A stretch of DNA of 43,370 nucleotides from Paenibacillaceae bacterium (GCA_029256185.1 JAQSYI010000060.1:1-43370), one strand, 5' to 3'. Positions 9,602 through 19,177 are shown, counted from the stretch's first letter. The notes: generated by a model not told the origin, from the sequence alone. Numbers and translations: made by a program.

Positions 9602-9766
9602 AGGGCGTGTCTGAAAACTCGCTTGAGGGCATCTTTCACCGCCCTTTCGCTCCAAGCTATCGTTGCTTTCGCTTGAGTTATCCCCGGTACGCCTGCGCAA
9701 AAGTGCCTTGCCAGAAACGAAAATTTGGGTGTTATCTGCTCCCCGCGGAGTTTTCAGACACGCCCT
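9602..9766. mobile_element. MITE-like element, 165 bp with 19-bp inverted termini
   Basis: AGGGCGTGTCTGAAAACTC at 9602-9620 is repeated exactly in inverted orientation at 9748-9766. The interior (CTTGAGGGCATC, CGCTTGAGTTATCC) has no coding capacity. Perfect termini and small size fit a non-autonomous transposable element mobilised by a DDE transposase elsewhere in the genome. I see no clear target duplication at the edges, so the exact ends may be off by a base or two, or the duplication may have decayed. Confidence 0.75.
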
Positions 9767-9867
9767 GGCAGTCCCTGTCTGAATAACTACTCAGCTATCC
9801 TTTTGGAGCAAATTCGTGTTTTATCGGAACTGAGGCTTAGAAGCTTATTTCATTAAGGAGGAGAAGT

Positions 9868-11805
9868 ATGAGGAGAATACGCAGGTTTTGGACCAGTGCA
9901 ATTGCCTTGATGCTTATGTTGTCCTTTGCCGTTACCGCTTTGGCTTATCCCCATCCCGGAGGATTGGTTACCGGGGGCGAGCTTGGGATTATTCAAGCCA
10001 AGGTGGATAACGGGGTCAGTCCCTGGGCCGAGGCGTACAGCCAGATGATGGTTGACGCGAATCAGGCGCTGAGTGTGACAAGCCATGCCATCGCTACCCT
10101 GAACATACCCGGCTATTATGCCAACCCGGACGCCCACGATGCGGCCAAGCTGCGGCTGGAGATCGACTCCCAGTCGTCCTACGCGGCGGCTGTGGCTTAC
10201 CGGCTGACCGGAGAGACGGTTTATGCCGAGAAAGCGAAGGAACTGCTGAACGGCTGGTCGTATACGAACACCGGTGTTGCCGGAACGGACGGGAGACTGG
10301 TATCGGCTTACGTGGGTGTGGGCCTGATCAATGCTGCCGATCTGATCAAGGATTACCCGGGTTGGAGCGCCGCCGATAAGACGCAGTTCGGCAATTGGCT
10401 CACCGGTGTGATGCTTCCGGTCTGGGATTCCATCACCTTCACCAGCAATTGGAGGGATTGGAGCCTGTATGCGCAGATTGCCTCTTATCAGTTTCTGGAC
10501 GATGAGACGGCCATGGCCTCCGAGGTGAACCAGCTCAAAACCCAGATCGATGTGTCCATCCGCGAGGACGGATTTCTCCCGGATGAAACCACCCGGGGAA
10601 CCAACTCCCTGTGGTATCACTATTTTGCGCTTGCGCCCATGACCGCAGCTGCCGAGATCGTGAAGAACGCCACCGGCGAGGATCTGTACAATTGGGTATC
10701 CCCCAACGGCAAAAGCATCAAGCTGGCGTTGGACAAAATGTTCTATTACGTCAACGGGCATGTGGCCGAATGGCCGTCAGCATACGGGGGAGGCAATCAG
10801 AGCTTCTCCAACGCGCGGCATCTCTATGAAGCCATGGCCGATGTCTATCAGGACGAGGATTACGAGGATTACGCCAAGAACTCCCGCCCCCTCAGCGGAC
10901 GGGTCAATAATTCCAGCGGCTATTATCATCATCATGCCTGGGTTTACCCTACCTTGCTGCGGACCTCCTTCCTGGATACCGAAGCCGACATCATTATCGA
11001 TAATCCCGCCGCCGAATATACGGGCGTCTGGACCGCCTCCAGCTTCAAGCCGAAAAAATACGGCGACGATTACATGTACAGCCCGGTGGGATCGGGTGAG
11101 AACAAGATGAGATGGAGACCGTCCATTCCCTCTGCAGGAACATACTCCGTTTATTACTGGCTGCCCGACGGCTACACCGGCTATTCCAGCAACGCTCCGT
11201 TCACTGTGTACTATGACGGGGGCTCCGAGACGAAGCTGGTCAACGAGCAGGCCATTCCCGGAGGAACGTGGAAGCTGCTGGGCACCTATGCCTTTGCCGC
11301 AGGCACGGCGGGATACGTGGAATTGACCAACAATGCCAACAGCACCAATGTAATAGGCGATGCAATCAAATTCGTCAAATCCAATGACGTTCCTCCTCCG
11401 CAGACAGAGTATATTCTCGATAACGGAGCGGCTGAGCTGACAGGCACCTGGACCGCCTCCAGCTTCAAGCCCAACAAGTACGGCACGGATTACCTATATA
11501 GCGCTGTAGGATCGGGGGCTAACAAAATGAGATGGAGGCCTGCGCTCGCAACCGCGGGAACGTATTCGGTCTATTACTGGTTGCCCGATGGCTTCTCCGG
11601 CTATTCCAGCAATGCTCCGTTCACCGTGTATTATGACGGAGGCTCCTACACCAAGCTGGTCAATGAGCAGACGGTTCCGGGCGGTTCATGGAAGCTGCTG
11701 GGCAGCTTCCCGTTCACTGCGGGTACGGGGGGCTATGTGGAGCTGACCAACAATGCCAACAGCACCAATGTGGTGGGCGACGCGATAAAATTCGTCAAGA
11801 ATTAA
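9868..11805 (+). CDS. Secreted alginate-lyase-fold polysaccharide lyase with two golvesin-type C-terminal domains
   Basis: 645 residues, start fixed by AAGGAGGAG before the ATG. Residues 1-26 are a signal peptide (RRIRR, hydrophobic core, ALA cleavage site). Residues about 30-365 form an alpha-helical toroid of the alginate lyase superfamily. R243 and Y250 in TTRGTNSLWYHYFAL match the spacing of the catalytic Arg and Tyr of PL5 lyases, but the Asn-His pair of PL5 reads N194-W195 here (TSNWRDWSLYAQ), so the substrate is probably not typical alginate. Residues about 375-505 and 513-645 are two nearly identical beta-sandwich repeats (TASSFKPKKYG, MRWRP, GTYSVYYWLPDGYTGYSSNAPF) of the golvesin C-terminal type, also seen in xanthan-lyase-like proteins. 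It would cleave an acidic polysaccharide outside the cell by beta-elimination. The phosphatase gene follows after 11 bases. Confidence 0.85.
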   Translation: MRRIRRFWTSAIALMLMLSFAVTALAYPHPGGLVTGGELGIIQAKVDNGVSPWAEAYSQMMVDANQALSVTSHAIATLNIPGYYANPDAHDAAKLRLEIDSQSSYAAAVAYRLTGETVYAEKAKELLNGWSYTNTGVAGTDGRLVSAYVGVGLINAADLIKDYPGWSAADKTQFGNWLTGVMLPVWDSITFTSNWRDWSLYAQIASYQFLDDETAMASEVNQLKTQIDVSIREDGFLPDETTRGTNSLWYHYFALAPMTAAAEIVKNATGEDLYNWVSPNGKSIKLALDKMFYYVNGHVAEWPSAYGGGNQSFSNARHLYEAMADVYQDEDYEDYAKNSRPLSGRVNNSSGYYHHHAWVYPTLLRTSFLDTEADIIIDNPAAEYTGVWTASSFKPKKYGDDYMYSPVGSGENKMRWRPSIPSAGTYSVYYWLPDGYTGYSSNAPFTVYYDGGSETKLVNEQAIPGGTWKLLGTYAFAAGTAGYVELTNNANSTNVIGDAIKFVKSNDVPPPQTEYILDNGAAELTGTWTASSFKPNKYGTDYLYSAVGSGANKMRWRPALATAGTYSVYYWLPDGFSGYSSNAPFTVYYDGGSYTKLVNEQTVPGGSWKLLGSFPFTAGTGGYVELTNNANSTNVVGDAIKFVKN

Positions 11806-11816
11806 GGGGAACAACA

Positions 11817-12446
11817 ATGCATCTATATGTCATCCGCCACGGAGAATCCCTGGGCAACCTCAGGCAGACCGACGAGGCCGATTGCCTCCTGTCCCGGCGC
11901 GGGGAGCAGCAAGCGTTGCGGGTGCGCGATTTTTTTGAACAGAGGCCGGTGGGTAAGATTTACAGCAGTCCCTTGAAGCGGACGATCATGACAGCCGCCC
12001 CTCTGGCCGGGGCCAAGGGACTCCCCATTGTGCTTGCGCCCGGGATGGCGGAGTTCTTCAGCGGGGCATGGCCGGCTTACGGCAGGCAGCAGTGGGATTC
12101 CTGCGGCACGCTTGTCCGGAAGCATCAGAACACGCAGTTTGAAGAGGGGGATGAGCCGGAGGCAAAATGGTGGCCGGATTGGCCGGAGGAACGCAGTCTT
12201 GCAACAAGCCGGGTAAAGCGCTTCTATGCAGCCCGGCTTGCTCCCTTGTTGAATACGGATGAGCATATCGTAGTGGTGGGACACGGTGCTACCACCTCCG
12301 ATCTCATCAGGCTGGTATGCCCGGACATAAAATATCCCCCGCTGCCCTCCGGCACCAATGCGGTGATTTGCGAATTTCTGCTGGAGGACGGAGGAGTATA
12401 CGTCTATTGCCGGGTTCATGCGGAACATCTTGCCGGTCTTGACTGA
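11817..12446 (+). CDS. Histidine phosphatase family protein
   Basis: 209 residues with the phosphoglycerate-mutase-like fold. The catalytic motif is R7-H8-G9-E10 near the N-terminus, R55 lies in SSPLKRT, the acid is probably E79 in MAEFFSG, and the second histidine is H156 in VVVGHGATT. The open frame extends 43 codons upstream into the lyase gene, but AGGGGA before the ATG at 11817 sets the start, 11 bases after the lyase stop. It lacks a signal peptide and is cytoplasmic. In this context it might dephosphorylate a sugar phosphate, but the family is broad and the substrate cannot be inferred. The insert from about 83 to 130 is Trp-rich (KWWPDWPEE). Confidence 0.9.
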   Translation: MHLYVIRHGESLGNLRQTDEADCLLSRRGEQQALRVRDFFEQRPVGKIYSSPLKRTIMTAAPLAGAKGLPIVLAPGMAEFFSGAWPAYGRQQWDSCGTLVRKHQNTQFEEGDEPEAKWWPDWPEERSLATSRVKRFYAARLAPLLNTDEHIVVVGHGATTSDLIRLVCPDIKYPPLPSGTNAVICEFLLEDGGVYVYCRVHAEHLAGLD

Positions 12447-12509
12447 ACCCTTCCGGGAGGGACAGATACCAGGGAAAGTGGGTTTTTCTGAGAGGAGCAG
12501 ACCAGACAC

Positions 12510-13766
12510 ATGTACAATATTTTGGATTACGGAGCCAGGTCCACCCGGCTGGAAAACAACGCCGCTTCTATTCAGGCGGCCATTGACGCATGCGCGGCAA
12601 ACGGCGGGGGAGTGGTGTACATTCCCCCGGGAGATTATCTGTCGGGCGCCATCGAGCTGGCCAGCCGTGTGAACCTGTATCTGGAGGCCGGAGCTACCCT
12701 GTGGGCAAGCCCGGACCCCGCTCATTATATGCTGAAGCAAACGACGCCTTCCATTGCCATGGGGGCCTTGATCAGGGCGGAGCAGGCCGAGGATATCGGG
12801 ATTATGGGACCGGGACGGATTCATGGCACCGGGGTGGAGGAGCTGCCGCTGGAGGAGGCGCGGAAGCTGCATTTCCGCATCGCCGTCTGCGTGCTGGAGC
12901 AATGCCGCCAGGTGAATATCCGGCAGATTCAGATTCTCTACAGCGATGCCTGGACCCTGCATCTGCTCCGGTGCGAGAATGTGTTTATTGAGGGCATCAC
13001 CATTGCCAACAACCGGAACCGGCTGAATTCGGACGGGATCGATCCGGATTGCTGCCGCAACGTGCATATTTCCAACTGCCGCATTCAGGCGGGTGATGAC
13101 TGCATCGTGTTCAAGACGACGCAGCCTTACCCTTGCGAGAATATCACTGTAACCAATTGCACCTTCGATACGCCCTGTGCGGCCATCAAGCTGGGAACAG
13201 AGTCGCTGGGCAGCTTCAGCGATATCCTCGTATCCAACTGCGTCATCCGCAATTCCCACATCGGCATCGGCTTCTTCATCTATGACGGCGGCCGGGTGGA
13301 GCGGGTCCAGTTCTCCAATATGACGATTGAAACCATGGAGCATGAAGGGCGGGGCAAGTTCCCCATTTTCATGGATATTGAGCGGCGGTTTCCCGACAGT
13401 CCGGTTGGCAGCATCCGCGACGTTATTTTCCGTGATATTCAGATCGCCAGCCGGGGGAGCATTCTGCTTCAGGGAATGGAGGAAAGCCGGATGGAGAATA
13501 TCGCATTTAGCCATGTCACCCAGCGCGTTACCGGATATGCTTCCTTTCATGACCGGAGAAAGCCCGTTGCCAGTGGGCGGCGCCAGCCTCAGACAGAGCG
13601 GTCCGCACGGGATGTCACCTTTGCGGCGAAGGAAGCTTATTTTATTGCCGCCTACGTGGATTTCCTGGAGATTGACGGGCACAGCGTCCATATTCCCGAA
13701 GAGGTGGACCGCTTGGCGGCAAGAAGCATCTATTATATACAGGAGCAGGCGCAGGAAAACTCTTAG
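12510..13766 (+). CDS. GH28-like polygalacturonase-fold glycosidase
   Basis: 418 residues forming a right-handed parallel beta-helix. The N-terminus (YNILDYGARSTRLENNAASIQAAIDACAANGGG) is the pectate-lyase-3/GH28 cap. Two of the catalytic aspartate motifs of GH28 are present: N173-S-D175-G-I-D and A-G195-D196-D197-C. The usual GHG histidine region is replaced by CAAIKLGTESLGSF, and the RIK motif is not seen. The protein is therefore more like the divergent bacterial rhamnogalacturonan or exo-acting branch than endo-polygalacturonase. There is no signal peptide, so it should act on imported oligosaccharides. GAGGAG at 12492-12497 precedes the ATG. Confidence 0.88.
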   Translation: MYNILDYGARSTRLENNAASIQAAIDACAANGGGVVYIPPGDYLSGAIELASRVNLYLEAGATLWASPDPAHYMLKQTTPSIAMGALIRAEQAEDIGIMGPGRIHGTGVEELPLEEARKLHFRIAVCVLEQCRQVNIRQIQILYSDAWTLHLLRCENVFIEGITIANNRNRLNSDGIDPDCCRNVHISNCRIQAGDDCIVFKTTQPYPCENITVTNCTFDTPCAAIKLGTESLGSFSDILVSNCVIRNSHIGIGFFIYDGGRVERVQFSNMTIETMEHEGRGKFPIFMDIERRFPDSPVGSIRDVIFRDIQIASRGSILLQGMEESRMENIAFSHVTQRVTGYASFHDRRKPVASGRRQPQTERSARDVTFAAKEAYFIAAYVDFLEIDGHSVHIPEEVDRLAARSIYYIQEQAQENS

Positions 13767-13805
13767 TACGGATAAAGGTCAATTGAGCGGAGTGGAATCC
13801 CGAGT

Positions 13806-14564
13806 ATGATATCCAACAACCATGGACCCCAACCATTCCCGCTGGTTCTGCGGGCACCGAAGCACCGTCATCAGGGCGGCAGGGATCTGGTCATTTGGCT
13901 GTCCGGGTTTACCGGAACCAAGGAGAGGATGATCCCGCAGCTGGAAGCGCTGGCCGACCTGGGCTTCCATGCCGTCAGCTTCGACCTGTTCGGACACGGG
14001 GAACGGCTGCGTCCCGGTGAGACTATGCAGGAAATGGCGGCGAGGGTGAGAAGCAACCGCCGTGAGCATTTCTGGAGAATGCTCGGGCATACGGCCGGGG
14101 ATATGAGGCTGGTGATCGACTGGGCGGTGGAACGGCTGCATATTGATGGGCTTATCATTGCCGGGGGCGTGTCGGCAGGGGGAGATATCAGCATCGCTGC
14201 GGCGGGAATGGACCGGCGCATTCAGGCGGTCAGCGCCTGCATCGCCACGCCGGACTGGCTGCGGCAGGGGTCGAGTGAGCTGCAGGGGACGTCTGATGCG
14301 GTTTCGCAGCAACTATTCAACCGTTTCAATCCCGTGACCCACCCGGAGAGCTTCGCGCATATGCCCTGGCTTCATTTTGAAAATGCTGGCCAAGACCGTC
14401 TGGTTCCGCCGGAAGCGGCGGTCAGGTTCAGCGGGGTGCTGCGGCAATCGTGCTACCGGAGTTGTCCCGAGCGGATCTCGATTACGGAACATCCCGGTGT
14501 GGGCCATGGGTTTACAGACGCCATGTGGCAGGGCAGCCTGGAATGGATCAAGAGCTTGCGGTGA
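13806..14564 (+). CDS. Alpha/beta hydrolase, dienelactone-hydrolase/acyl-esterase type
   Basis: 252 residues of an alpha/beta hydrolase. The nucleophile elbow is G121-V-S123-A-G-G, the acid is likely D197 (AGQDRLVPP), and the histidine is H234 (GVGHGF). The oxyanion region is LSGFTGTKE near residue 33, followed by FDLFGHGERL. No signal peptide is seen. GAGCGGAGTGG lies upstream of the ATG as a weak ribosome binding site. As a cytoplasmic esterase it could remove acetyl or other ester groups from imported oligosaccharides. That role is inferred from its neighbours only. Confidence 0.88.
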   Translation: MISNNHGPQPFPLVLRAPKHRHQGGRDLVIWLSGFTGTKERMIPQLEALADLGFHAVSFDLFGHGERLRPGETMQEMAARVRSNRREHFWRMLGHTAGDMRLVIDWAVERLHIDGLIIAGGVSAGGDISIAAAGMDRRIQAVSACIATPDWLRQGSSELQGTSDAVSQQLFNRFNPVTHPESFAHMPWLHFENAGQDRLVPPEAAVRFSGVLRQSCYRSCPERISITEHPGVGHGFTDAMWQGSLEWIKSLR

Positions 14565-14651
14565 ATCAGGGTGCTTAAGCTGATGCTACTGCGGCAAGCT
14601 TTCTGCCGGCTGCCGGAAAACTCTGTATAAGGGGAGAGTGGGTTAAATAAA

Positions 14652-15845
14652 ATGAAGGCTTGTATTATTGGCACAGGGTTTGTCGGCAATGCCCATATCG
14701 AGGCTATGCGCCGGCTTGGATTCATTGAAATTGCCGCACTGGTGGAGTCCAATGGACAAGCTGCCCGCGAGAAAGCAAATGCAATGGGAATTCCCCTCGC
14801 CTACGGCGATTACCGGGAGATGCTTCTGAACCCGGAGATTCAAGTTGTCCATAACTGTACACCCAACCACCTTCATTATCAAATCAATAAAGATATTATT
14901 CTGGCTGGAAAGCATGTGTTGTCCGAGAAGCCGTTGGCTGTTACAAGCAGCCAATCAGCGGAGCTGCTGGATCTGGCCAGGAAACACGGCGTCGTTCATG
15001 GAGTGAATTTTAATTACAGGCAGTATGCGATTATGGAGCAGCTTGCTTTTATGATTAAGAGCGGAGAGATGGGAGATATACGGTTAATTCATGGAGACTA
15101 TCTGCAAGACTGGCTTTCCCGGGAAACGGATTACAACTGGAGAATGTCTCCGGAGATTGGCGGCAGGTCCAGAGCAGTGGCGGATATCGGCTCCCACTGG
15201 TGTGATATTGTGCAGTATGTGACCGGCAAAAAAATTGTGCAGGTCTGCGCCGATCTGGCAACAGTCATTCCCGTCAGGAAGAAAGCGAAGGGGCATGCAG
15301 ACATGTATCCGCATGGGAGCATGGATACTTCCAATTATGAGGATGTCCCGGTACATACAGAGGATTATGCCTCGGTACTGCTCCGTTTTGACGATGGAGC
15401 CAAAGGAGTATTTACGGTTTCACAGGTGAGCCATGGGCGGAAGAACAGACTGGCCTTTGAACTGGATGGCAGAAAAAAATCCGCTTATTGGAATCAGGAG
15501 GAACCGGACCGGCTGTGGGTGGGACACCGGGACAGGGCCAACGAAATCTTGCTCAGCGACCCCTCCTTGCTTTCCGAGAAGGCGCGACAGTCCTCCCACT
15601 ATCCGGGAGGGCATGTGGAGGGCTGGCCGGATGGATTGAAGAACATGATGATTCATTACTATAATTATATTCTTGCCAATAAAAACCCGGTCACGGATGC
15701 ACCGGACTTTGCCACATTTGAAGACGGCCATCATTCCATGTGCATCATCGAAGCCATATTGGCAAGCCATGAACAGGAAAGGTGGGTAACTGTCAACTAC
15801 TCGGGAGGCGGGATAGAGGGATTGGAGCCGGGTGGCAGCGGTTAA
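14652..15845 (+). CDS. Gfo/Idh/MocA family NAD(P)-dependent oxidoreductase
   Basis: 397 residues. The Rossmann nucleotide-binding motif is G7-T-G9-F-V-G12 directly after the start, and the family motif is E92-K93-P94, whose Lys is catalytic in relatives. The second catalytic pair is D178 and H182 in VADIGSHWCD. These enzymes oxidise or epimerise sugars, uronates or inositols with NAD(P). GGGGAG lies rather far (15 bases) upstream, so translation may be moderate. As the last gene of the plus-strand cluster it likely acts on a monosaccharide or uronate released by the preceding enzymes. Confidence 0.93.
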   Translation: MKACIIGTGFVGNAHIEAMRRLGFIEIAALVESNGQAAREKANAMGIPLAYGDYREMLLNPEIQVVHNCTPNHLHYQINKDIILAGKHVLSEKPLAVTSSQSAELLDLARKHGVVHGVNFNYRQYAIMEQLAFMIKSGEMGDIRLIHGDYLQDWLSRETDYNWRMSPEIGGRSRAVADIGSHWCDIVQYVTGKKIVQVCADLATVIPVRKKAKGHADMYPHGSMDTSNYEDVPVHTEDYASVLLRFDDGAKGVFTVSQVSHGRKNRLAFELDGRKKSAYWNQEEPDRLWVGHRDRANEILLSDPSLLSEKARQSSHYPGGHVEGWPDGLKNMMIHYYNYILANKNPVTDAPDFATFEDGHHSMCIIEAILASHEQERWVTVNYSGGGIEGLEPGGSG

Positions 15846-15942
15846 GTCAAGAGCCGCTTGCTTTATCTGATTCCGGATAAGATAGGAGAGCCGTTGCGGT
15901 CGCATCGACCCTAAGCTCTGCCGGTTCTGCGCCTACTCACGG

Positions 15943-15993
15943 CCTGCTGCCGCTGCCCAATCCCGATGGTGGGGAGAGAGCGGCGACAGCAGG
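15943..15993. terminator. Possible hairpin between convergent operons
   Basis: CCTGCTGCCGCT (15943-15954) can pair with AGCGGCGACAGCAGG (15979-15993) with small bulges. It lies between the stops of two convergent operons, where a shared terminator is expected, but no T-run follows, so the call is weak. Nothing else is seen in 15846-16023. Confidence 0.3.
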
Positions 15994-16023
15994 GTCGGAT
16001 ATTTCCTTCCGAAGAACAGCAGC

Positions 16024-16947
16024 TTAGCTTGGGTGAGCCTGCTTTAATGCCAGTCTGCGCATTTCTGCGTATACCTCCGTATCATCAGCCTCTCCATCGA
16101 ATTGGAAGGGAGCCACCTGATTCCTGCCCATATTCATGTATCCCCAACTGCATCCGTTTGTGACTGCAGCATGTTGGGCAGCGGCTCCTGGCTGCCCGGT
16201 TTTGTCATCCTCGTTGCATAACACGGGCTTCCCATAATTTGCGGCAGCCCTGACGCGTAACGGAATCTCTTTCAGTGCGGTTTCGTTGAAATGAAGGGTG
16301 ACGAAATCTCCTGCCTCTGCCACAGAAGGATGGGCTCGTCCATGGCCTAACGAGCTGGAGGATACAAGCAATTGCGGAGCTTCCTGTTTGGAAATCCGGA
16401 TTAGTTCCGCAATTCCCCCGGGATCACGCAGGATATGATGTGTGAAGCCGGGATGGCCGTATTCGTTGGCAATTTCCAGCAAGACATTGCTGAAGCCGGA
16501 TATCCGAAGCCATCTGCAGACTTCCGCCACTCCGCTGCGGACGGCTTCTTCATCACGAAGATGTTGATCCTGGCGCTGGTAATACAGGCTGAGCAATACA
16601 ATCATCTTCTGTTCATCACAGGCCCGTATGATCCGTTTTATTCTTTCAAGGTACGTTTTTCTTAGCGTACCGTCCGGCAGAAACGCGGTATTGACGGCAT
16701 GCTCATAGCCCGGGAAGCCTCCCTGTAAGCCCAGCGTAAAAGCAAGTGCTCCCTGAGCCCGGTAATTCGGGATTTTGGCTATAAAGCGATCAGTAATCTC
16801 GTCTGGCACAAATTGCGGACGCCGCTCATCCTGAAATGATGCATTAACCATGCGGATGTTGGGCAATTGCCCTTCGGCGGCAGTTCCCGGACAGGTGATT
16901 TGTCCGTCAATCATCCAATGCTGTCCGGATATATTTACAGTTGTCAT
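16024..16947 (-). CDS. Probable clan GH-A glycoside hydrolase, cytoplasmic
   Basis: 307 residues with a TIM-barrel-like pattern. Candidate catalytic residues are E162 in LLEIANEYGHPG (the Asn-Glu acid/base signature ending strand 4 in clan GH-A) and E246 in YGKPVLCNEDD (nucleophile at strand 7). H219 in VTLHFNE would be a strand-6 residue. I do not recognise the GH family. The protein begins MTTVNISGQHWMIDGQ without a signal peptide, so it should act inside the cell. The start lies 18 bases after the serine hydrolase stop, with a G-rich but non-canonical ribosome binding site (GGGGGG at about -15). It is the last gene of the minus-strand trio. Confidence 0.75.
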   Translation of the reverse strand: MTTVNISGQHWMIDGQITCPGTAAEGQLPNIRMVNASFQDERRPQFVPDEITDRFIAKIPNYRAQGALAFTLGLQGGFPGYEHAVNTAFLPDGTLRKTYLERIKRIIRACDEQKMIVLLSLYYQRQDQHLRDEEAVRSGVAEVCRWLRISGFSNVLLEIANEYGHPGFTHHILRDPGGIAELIRISKQEAPQLLVSSSSLGHGRAHPSVAEAGDFVTLHFNETALKEIPLRVRAAANYGKPVLCNEDDKTGQPGAAAQHAAVTNGCSWGYMNMGRNQVAPFQFDGEADDTEVYAEMRRLALKQAHPS

Positions 16948-16965
16948 ATCTGTGGCCCCCCAATC

Positions 16966-17979
16966 CTACATCGTCACAACAGGCAGCAAGCGCCTGATCA
17001 GAACGGTTGCGTGATTCATAGATTCGTCGATGCATGTCTCGTTTCCAATGTGCGATCCATTCCACACAATGATCAGATCGTGGGCGGGAAACAGCCACAT
17101 CATCTTTTTTCCGCCGTGTCCTATGGCACAGATTGTTTCCCCAGGCAGGTGGGGGAATAACAAATTCCCGCTGCCAACAGGCCGGTTTAACCACCAATTA
17201 AAGCTGTAGCAGCCCGGTCCCAGTGAAGTAATGCTTTTACCGCCCCCAATGGAACGCTGGTCTTCAAGCATCCTGGCTTCAAGCTTGCCGGCAAGCGGGG
17301 TATCCCGTGAAATGGGGCTGCTTACCGCCATTCGCGCCAAATCGGGGCGTATAATGCTTCTTCCATTCCAACTGCCGTTGCGCATATACAGAAGTCCAAG
17401 CCGCGCCAGATCACGGACCGATAGCGACAGCCGTCCAGGACGATCATTGGGGCCGAATGCCTCGTGGGAATAATCATCCTCGAAACCAAGGGGTTCTGCC
17501 AATCTCGTACGAAGCAATTCTGTTGCAGGCATGCGGAAAACCTTGGATATCAAAGTATCATAGTATAATGCGGTTGCATAATCGTTGTAGGAATATGCTT
17601 CTCCCGGCCGCTCAATCAACCCGTATCCGGATGTCTGAGAAGCGAGATGCCGCCAAGTAATGTCTCTGTCCTTGCCGTCATTCAGTGTTTGCAGGCGAGG
17701 CTCAAACCGGGCAATGGGATCATCAGGCGATCCAATCTTCCCCTCCTGAATCGCCAGCATCAAATATGTGCTGAGCACGGGCTTGGCGGTTGAGGCAATA
17801 TCCGAGCTTGCATCCTGAGGTCCCCATCCTTTCACCATCCGACCGTAACGGACAATGCAGCCCCGTCCCTGAACCATGGCGATAAGGTCTTGCAATGCGC
17901 CGTTATCCAACCCTGCAGCAGCGGGATCTGCCCACGCCCAGCGTTCTCCGGGAACATGGCGTTCCTCTTTGCCAAGCAT
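16966..17979 (-). CDS. Serine hydrolase, class C beta-lactamase/EstB-like
   Basis: 337 residues. The SxxK motif is S63-T-A-K66 (DIASTAKPVLS), the Tyr motif is Y131-N-D (YSYNDYATALYYD), and the third motif is H288-G-G (CAIGHGGKKMMW), which replaces KTG as in many non-lactamase esterases and peptidases of the family. No signal peptide is seen, which is unusual for a penicillin-binding relative and points to a cytoplasmic esterase. AAGGAG with 8-base spacing marks the ATG. Position between a propeller protein and a GH-A hydrolase suggests ester removal from imported glycans. This is inference; resistance to beta-lactams is not implied. Confidence 0.88.
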   Translation of the reverse strand: MLGKEERHVPGERWAWADPAAAGLDNGALQDLIAMVQGRGCIVRYGRMVKGWGPQDASSDIASTAKPVLSTYLMLAIQEGKIGSPDDPIARFEPRLQTLNDGKDRDITWRHLASQTSGYGLIERPGEAYSYNDYATALYYDTLISKVFRMPATELLRTRLAEPLGFEDDYSHEAFGPNDRPGRLSLSVRDLARLGLLYMRNGSWNGRSIIRPDLARMAVSSPISRDTPLAGKLEARMLEDQRSIGGGKSITSLGPGCYSFNWWLNRPVGSGNLLFPHLPGETICAIGHGGKKMMWLFPAHDLIIVWNGSHIGNETCIDESMNHATVLIRRLLPVVTM

Positions 17980-18022
17980 AGTCCCATCTCCTTATCGGCT
18001 TTTTCGCCAAATGATAAATAGA

Positions 18023-19177
18023 TTACAACTTATCTTCCGAAGCATCCATGGCACGGTTCCACAGCACATCCACATGATGCTTCCCTGACACGCCGTTAAT
18101 TTTGTTGGGGCGCCATACCTTGCCTAATAGATCGATTCTCCCGTCTCCATTAAAATCTGCCGCCATTGCGCAGTGTGTTCCAAGGTTAGTGTCCAGCAGC
18201 AGATGGTGAATCCATTCTCCGCTCTCACCCCTTGAAAGGCATATCCATCTCGGTTTGGAGTCAACGCCATCCGTCTTGCCATTCTCCATTTCCGCGGTAA
18301 AAATTTCCGGCTTCCCGTCTCCATCAAGATCAACAATCTGCAAGCTGTGCAAGGCCCGATAATCGCTCTCCGGCGGAATGATGATCTGCGCCGACCAGCT
18401 GCCGGATGGTGAACGCTTCAGCACCGCCAGTCTTGCATGGGCAATCTCGGATTCCGTTATCACGATTTCGAGCTCTTCATCCCCGTCCACGTCGGCCACC
18501 GCGATACGGGATTCCGGATGCCAATCAAGCTCAGAGGGGATCAGCTCATGAAACCTCCATTCCGAAGCATCGCCATGAACATTTTCAAACCAACCTGCGT
18601 TTGTCACCAAATCCTGTCCCTTACCGCCGGAGAGAGCGGCAGCAGTTGTTCCGTCTCCCGGCAAATATGGAGCTACGGTTTCCATCATCCAGGTGGAGAA
18701 AGGATTCTCCGGAATTCGGAGCAGGAGCAGCCGGCCGTTCTTTTCCCGCACTACAATCTCGGGTTTTCCGTCACTATCCAGATCCGCAGCAATAATGTCA
18801 TGGGGATCGTGCAAGCCGAAGTCCCCAATCACATGGTAGCTGCCAAAATCAGCTGCGCCGGGGTTTGCTTTAATCCAGAACAGTCTGGTCCCCCACTCGC
18901 CAAACACAATTTCAGGATAACCGTCCCCGTCAATATCCGCCGCAGCTGCCCCTACATGCGGATTCAGGTCACTGGTCAGCAAGTGCCTGCTCCAGATTCC
19001 GCTCTGCGGATCGAAATCATAGATAAAGTAGAAGCCCCCGCCCTTCCCGCCCGTGGCATATTCCGGCAGACCGTCACCGTCGAAGTCCGCGACCACAACT
19101 CCTCCCCAGCCGTCATACCCTGCATCGAGATCGATAATGCTGTGTTGGAAACGAAAGGGATTCTGCATATCGCTCAT
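18023..19177 (-). CDS. FG-GAP/VCBS-repeat beta-propeller protein without signal peptide
   Basis: 384 residues almost entirely made of about seven repeats of some 50 residues. Each repeat carries a calcium-loop signature followed by an LPEI/KPEI-like strand: DFDGDGLPEYATGG, DIDGDGYPEIVFGE, DLDSDGKPEIVVRE, DVDGDEELEIVITE, DLDGDGKPEIFTAE, DFNGDGRIDLLGKVW. This is a calcium-binding beta-propeller like integrin-alpha-type or rhamnogalacturonan-lyase-like propellers. It has no secretion signal (start MSDMQNPFRF), which is odd because such propellers are usually extracellular. AGGAGGG with 8-base spacing precedes the ATG. It is first in the trio with the serine hydrolase and the GH-A-like enzyme. 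Whether it is an enzyme or a binding scaffold cannot be said. Confidence 0.85.
   Translation of the reverse strand: MSDMQNPFRFQHSIIDLDAGYDGWGGVVVADFDGDGLPEYATGGKGGGFYFIYDFDPQSGIWSRHLLTSDLNPHVGAAAADIDGDGYPEIVFGEWGTRLFWIKANPGAADFGSYHVIGDFGLHDPHDIIAADLDSDGKPEIVVREKNGRLLLLRIPENPFSTWMMETVAPYLPGDGTTAAALSGGKGQDLVTNAGWFENVHGDASEWRFHELIPSELDWHPESRIAVADVDGDEELEIVITESEIAHARLAVLKRSPSGSWSAQIIIPPESDYRALHSLQIVDLDGDGKPEIFTAEMENGKTDGVDSKPRWICLSRGESGEWIHHLLLDTNLGTHCAMAADFNGDGRIDLLGKVWRPNKINGVSGKHHVDVLWNRAMDASEDKL

Larger units (their letters stand above)
9293..9867. other. Repeat-filled gap between hydrolase and lyase genes
   Basis: No gene is supported in these 575 bases. They hold four units of repeat family C (9416-9597), a 165-bp MITE-like element (9602-9766), and a partial family D unit with CGGAACTGAG near 9823-9832. 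The downstream lyase has its own strong ribosome binding site. A separate promoter for it cannot be pinned down. Confidence 0.6.
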